Part shown: piece after piece, positions 62,025 through 64,000 of the stretch
How the letters are laid out: every line of letters begins with the position of its first letter
Position numbering within the stretch: the stretch's first letter is position 1
Assembly: GCF_000208385.1 (NCBI RefSeq)
Contig: NC_015436.1
Location: 1,116,001-1,180,000, forward strand
DNA: 64,000 nucleotides
Source of the DNA: Parasphaerochaeta coccoides DSM 17374
GTDB lineage: Bacteria > Spirochaetota > Spirochaetia > Sphaerochaetales > Sphaerochaetaceae
Direction of reading: 5' to 3'
Position numbers and translations under genes: made by a program
The notes under the pieces: generated by a model
Databases searched by the model: none
Told to the model about the DNA's origin: nothing
Seen by the model: only the letters and a program-made list of their open reading frames with translations

Positions 62025-62324
62025 ATGAGAGAGAATGAACCAGGCATTGCAATCCTTATGATCGTCCTAGTGGCGCTTTTCGCATTCGTCATATGTGACG
62101 ACAACAAGCTGAACATTTCCAACGAAATACGCTTCTTCTTTGAAATCCGTAAGGCCCTGGCTAATTCCATATGGAAAGTCAATGACACTATGAGCATCTA
62201 CATGCTGGCACAAGTCTTGCGGAATCTTCATCTTTTTTTGATTATTCAAATTGACTCTATTCCATGCCCTCATACGGATCCCAAGGATATCTCACCCGTG
62301 AACTGCCGAGGCTGTTGTCTATGA
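62025..62324 (+). pseudogene. Truncated paralogue of the fimbrillin-like lipoprotein
   Basis: The frame starts at ATG 62025 after CGAGGAAAAC and opens MRENEPG, then a signal segment ending FVIC (Cys24) and DDNKLNIS, which parallels CDNKLNVS in the gene at 27746. Likeness continues through ALANSIWKVNDTMSIYML (compare ATANSEWQADDEVGIYM) and is lost near 62205. The frame then runs into the 3' end of the convergent pyrC and stops at 62324. About 60 codons of a 791-codon gene remain. The start reads ATGAGAGAGAATG: the same GA-rich start, but without the microsatellite. Confidence 0.7.
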
Positions 62325-63339
62325 AAGATGCATCGGGGACGGTTATTGCCTGTCCATCCAGACCAAAGGCTTGCAGGACGTTTTTACCCAACAAATCCCG
62401 GAGCCTTTCCTCCGGACAGTCTGCCATCCTGAGACGGCGGATAAGAAGCATCAGTCCAGTGTATCCGGGTATGCCGTTTGCCCCGTTCTTCTTGTCTTCA
62501 CGTGTATGCGGGGCGTGATCCGTCTCAATCCAATCGATATGTCCGTCCAAGAGAGCCAAGAACACGGCATCCCTGTCCGCTTGTTCCCTCAAAGGAGGGT
62601 TCATTGACAGATGTCTATGCGGCAGGGAGTCCTGTACGCTGAGCAGGGCGTGATGTGGTGTAGCTCCGCAGGTAATCTGCATCCCCTGTTCCCTCGCCTC
62701 GCTCACCAGTCCAATTGCTCCAGCCGTGCTGATGTGACAGACATGGAGCGTCCCCGCAAATCCTTCCTCACGGGCAAAACGTATCTGGTCACGGACTGAT
62801 TCCACTTCCGCCGTGGAAGGACGTGCAAGGGAATGAGCCAGAGCATCATCCGGTGCATCACAATCAGGACATAACAACGCTTCTTTTTCACAATGCAGGG
62901 CGACTACCCCTTTATAGCCACAGTCCGCCAATGTCCGATATACCGCCCTCTGCTGTTCTTCCGTGACAACACCCATGTTTCCAGTTGAATGTCCGGCAAA
63001 GAGCTTAAGACCGACCATCAGGGGAAAAAGCCTGGCATGAAGGGCAACCATGTCACGTATTTGCTCCATGTCCGTCGTGATGCCCCCATATACATGATAG
63101 GAAATACGGATAGCATCGTCTCCATCCATCTCCGCCATCACTTTGTCAGCATGGGAGAGCCGCCGGAGGATTGTCGCTTCATCCGTCAATGGTGGAACAG
63201 TATTCGGCATGTCAAAGAAACAGGAGACTCCGGCAACCAAACCGGAACATATCCCGTGGCGGAGCGTTTCCTTCTCACTCTGTTCCCAGTCCCGGAAATG
63301 GACATGGGGGTCTATCATTGAGGGGAATTGTGCTTTCAT
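62257..63339 (-). CDS. pyrC: Dihydroorotase
   Basis: Closes carbamoyl-aspartate to dihydroorotate in pyrimidine synthesis. The 360-aa amidohydrolase has metal ligands in DPHVHFRDW (His12, His14), the likely carboxylated Lys in GLKLFAGHSTGNMG (~110-123), ALHCE (~149), HVCHIST (~201) and the catalytic Asp in ETDHAPHT (~271-278). It is shorter at the start than the usual class I enzyme, beginning just before the HxH motif. The start overlaps the stop of the upstream pyrK-like gene (ATGA), so both steps are coupled. Confidence 0.92.
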   Translation of the reverse strand: MKAQFPSMIDPHVHFRDWEQSEKETLRHGICSGLVAGVSCFFDMPNTVPPLTDEATILRRLSHADKVMAEMDGDDAIRISYHVYGGITTDMEQIRDMVALHARLFPLMVGLKLFAGHSTGNMGVVTEEQQRAVYRTLADCGYKGVVALHCEKEALLCPDCDAPDDALAHSLARPSTAEVESVRDQIRFAREEGFAGTLHVCHISTAGAIGLVSEAREQGMQITCGATPHHALLSVQDSLPHRHLSMNPPLREQADRDAVFLALLDGHIDWIETDHAPHTREDKKNGANGIPGYTGLMLLIRRLRMADCPEERLRDLLGKNVLQAFGLDGQAITVPDASFIDNSLGSSRVRYPWDPYEGME

Positions 63340-64000
63340 AAAAATTCAGGCATCTCCTTGAGCAGATAATCATAGGTCATGAACGTCCCATACTGGCAGG
63401 TCAGACGCTCACCGCAGACACACGCTCCGCACATGCCGATGCCGCAGAGCGTCAGCTTCTCCATGGACAGGTGGATATGTTCCGCTCCTATGCCCCGCGA
63501 AAGCATGAGCCGCGCCGCCCTGGCCATGAATTTCTCCGGGCCAATGATGAACACCTCGGTAGGCACCGATGTCTCCACATGCTTTTCCACATAATCCAGA
63601 ACCCTGGCTGGCACACCGTCATCAGGAACACAGGTAAATTCTCCGTACTGTGAAAGTTCCGCCTCAAGCAAGGCCGGAGTCCCTTTGGAAACCGTTGATG
63701 TCGTTCCCGTCAAGATGCGTATTCGAGTCCCTTGTTGCGCAAGACGCCGGGTCATGTCAGGCAGGACGGCGACACCCGTCCCTCCTGCAATCAAGAGCGC
63801 GTCATCGGTTCGGGGAATTGTCAGGGAAGCCCCATATACACCACGGACATAGACGCTATCACCTGATTCCAAGGCAACCAGAGCTGCGCTTACTTTTCCT
63901 CTGACTTTGATGATGAAAGTAAACGGCTCGCTCTCCGCGACACTGAAAGGCTTCTCACCTATGCCGGGAAGCCAGAGGAAAGTAAACTGTCCGCTCTGGC
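63336..64000 (-). CDS. pyrK: Dihydroorotate dehydrogenase electron transfer subunit (PyrK-like), N-terminus outside window
   Basis: The FAD and 2Fe-2S subunit that passes electrons from dihydroorotate dehydrogenase to NAD+. The visible 221 residues show the end of the FAD barrel (GEKPFSVAE), the NAD-binding start LIAGGTGVAVL and the C-terminal cluster CGIGMCGACVCGERLTC with four cysteines. The frame is open to base 64000. The reading CGxGxCGxC...C is typical of PyrK, but the protein could be another ferredoxin-NAD reductase-type subunit; pyrC immediately downstream with a four-base overlap favours PyrK. Confidence 0.85.
   Translation of the reverse strand, partial: QSGQFTFLWLPGIGEKPFSVAESEPFTFIIKVRGKVSAALVALESGDSVYVRGVYGASLTIPRTDDALLIAGGTGVAVLPDMTRRLAQQGTRIRILTGTTSTVSKGTPALLEAELSQYGEFTCVPDDGVPARVLDYVEKHVETSVPTEVFIIGPEKFMARAARLMLSRGIGAEHIHLSMEKLTLCGIGMCGACVCGERLTCQYGTFMTYDYLLKEMPEFL

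Overview
The window reads as the chromosome of a spirochaete of the Sphaerochaeta/Parasphaerochaeta type. This is an inference from the gene set and order, the moderate GC content, and substrate-binding proteins with short Gly/Ala-type signal ends. I could not run a search to confirm it. Most of the window is housekeeping: translation, ribosome assembly, cell-wall and isoprenoid precursors, tRNA modification, acetate metabolism, pyrimidine synthesis and transport. No transposase, phage gene, CRISPR array or intact rRNA operon is visible.

Layout. 1-1.8 kb: a 5'-nucleotidase lipoprotein cut by the window edge and a 56-aa basic protein. 1.9-11.6 kb: yidD, then a long minus-strand run udk, galM, lepA, ftsH, tilS, pth, rplY and a DUF362 protein; pth, tilS and ftsH overlap one another. 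11.8 kb: tRNA-Gln(TTG). 12.0-14.1 kb: spoVG, ispE and a SMUG-type uracil-DNA glycosylase. 14.4-17.5 kb: an acyl-CoA synthetase and a SAH/MTA-type deaminase. 17.6-21.7 kb: a three-synthetase operon, gltX-glyS-tyrS. 21.8-25.4 kb: a tight four-gene minus-strand unit of a RloA-like ATPase, a RloB-like protein, a 7-TM LuxR regulator and an alpha/beta hydrolase. 25.8-30.5 kb is the accessory island: a CsgG-like lipoprotein, an extremely acidic protein, a fimbrillin/InlB/RCC1 lipoprotein behind a 30-unit GA microsatellite, and a DUF4143 gene scrap. 30.7-37.2 kb: an ABC importer with three tandem substrate-binding proteins, then a MATE exporter. 37.2-41.2 kb: rplU-rpmA-obgE-nadD-yqeK-lipoprotein-rsfS. 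41.4-49.9 kb: a TetR regulator, argS, birA, bioY with a BirA-type operator, cysE, mtaB, a TyrA-like protein and pta. 50.3-64 kb: a second MATE exporter, rsmA, comEC, phosphoglucomutase, a HAD phosphatase, an rRNA methyltransferase, a YkgJ-type protein, CorA, an HD protein, pyrC and a partial pyrK.

The strongest candidate for an undescribed system is the surface lipoprotein at 27.7-30.1 kb. A start codon with a good ribosome binding site runs straight into (GA)30. At this tract length translation stops after 21 codons; adding one repeat or losing two would join it to a 791-codon reading frame. A truncated paralogue at 62.0 kb keeps the same start without the expansion. A roughly 100-base structured element occurs three times (27.5, 50.1 and 61.9 kb) upstream of plus-strand genes, with internal spacings conserved to the base; two of the copies precede this gene and its paralogue.

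A second candidate is the RloA/RloB pair. It resembles AbiL-type phage defence, but several motif residues expected for activity are changed, and it is packed into one transcript with a membrane-bound LuxR regulator and a hydrolase.
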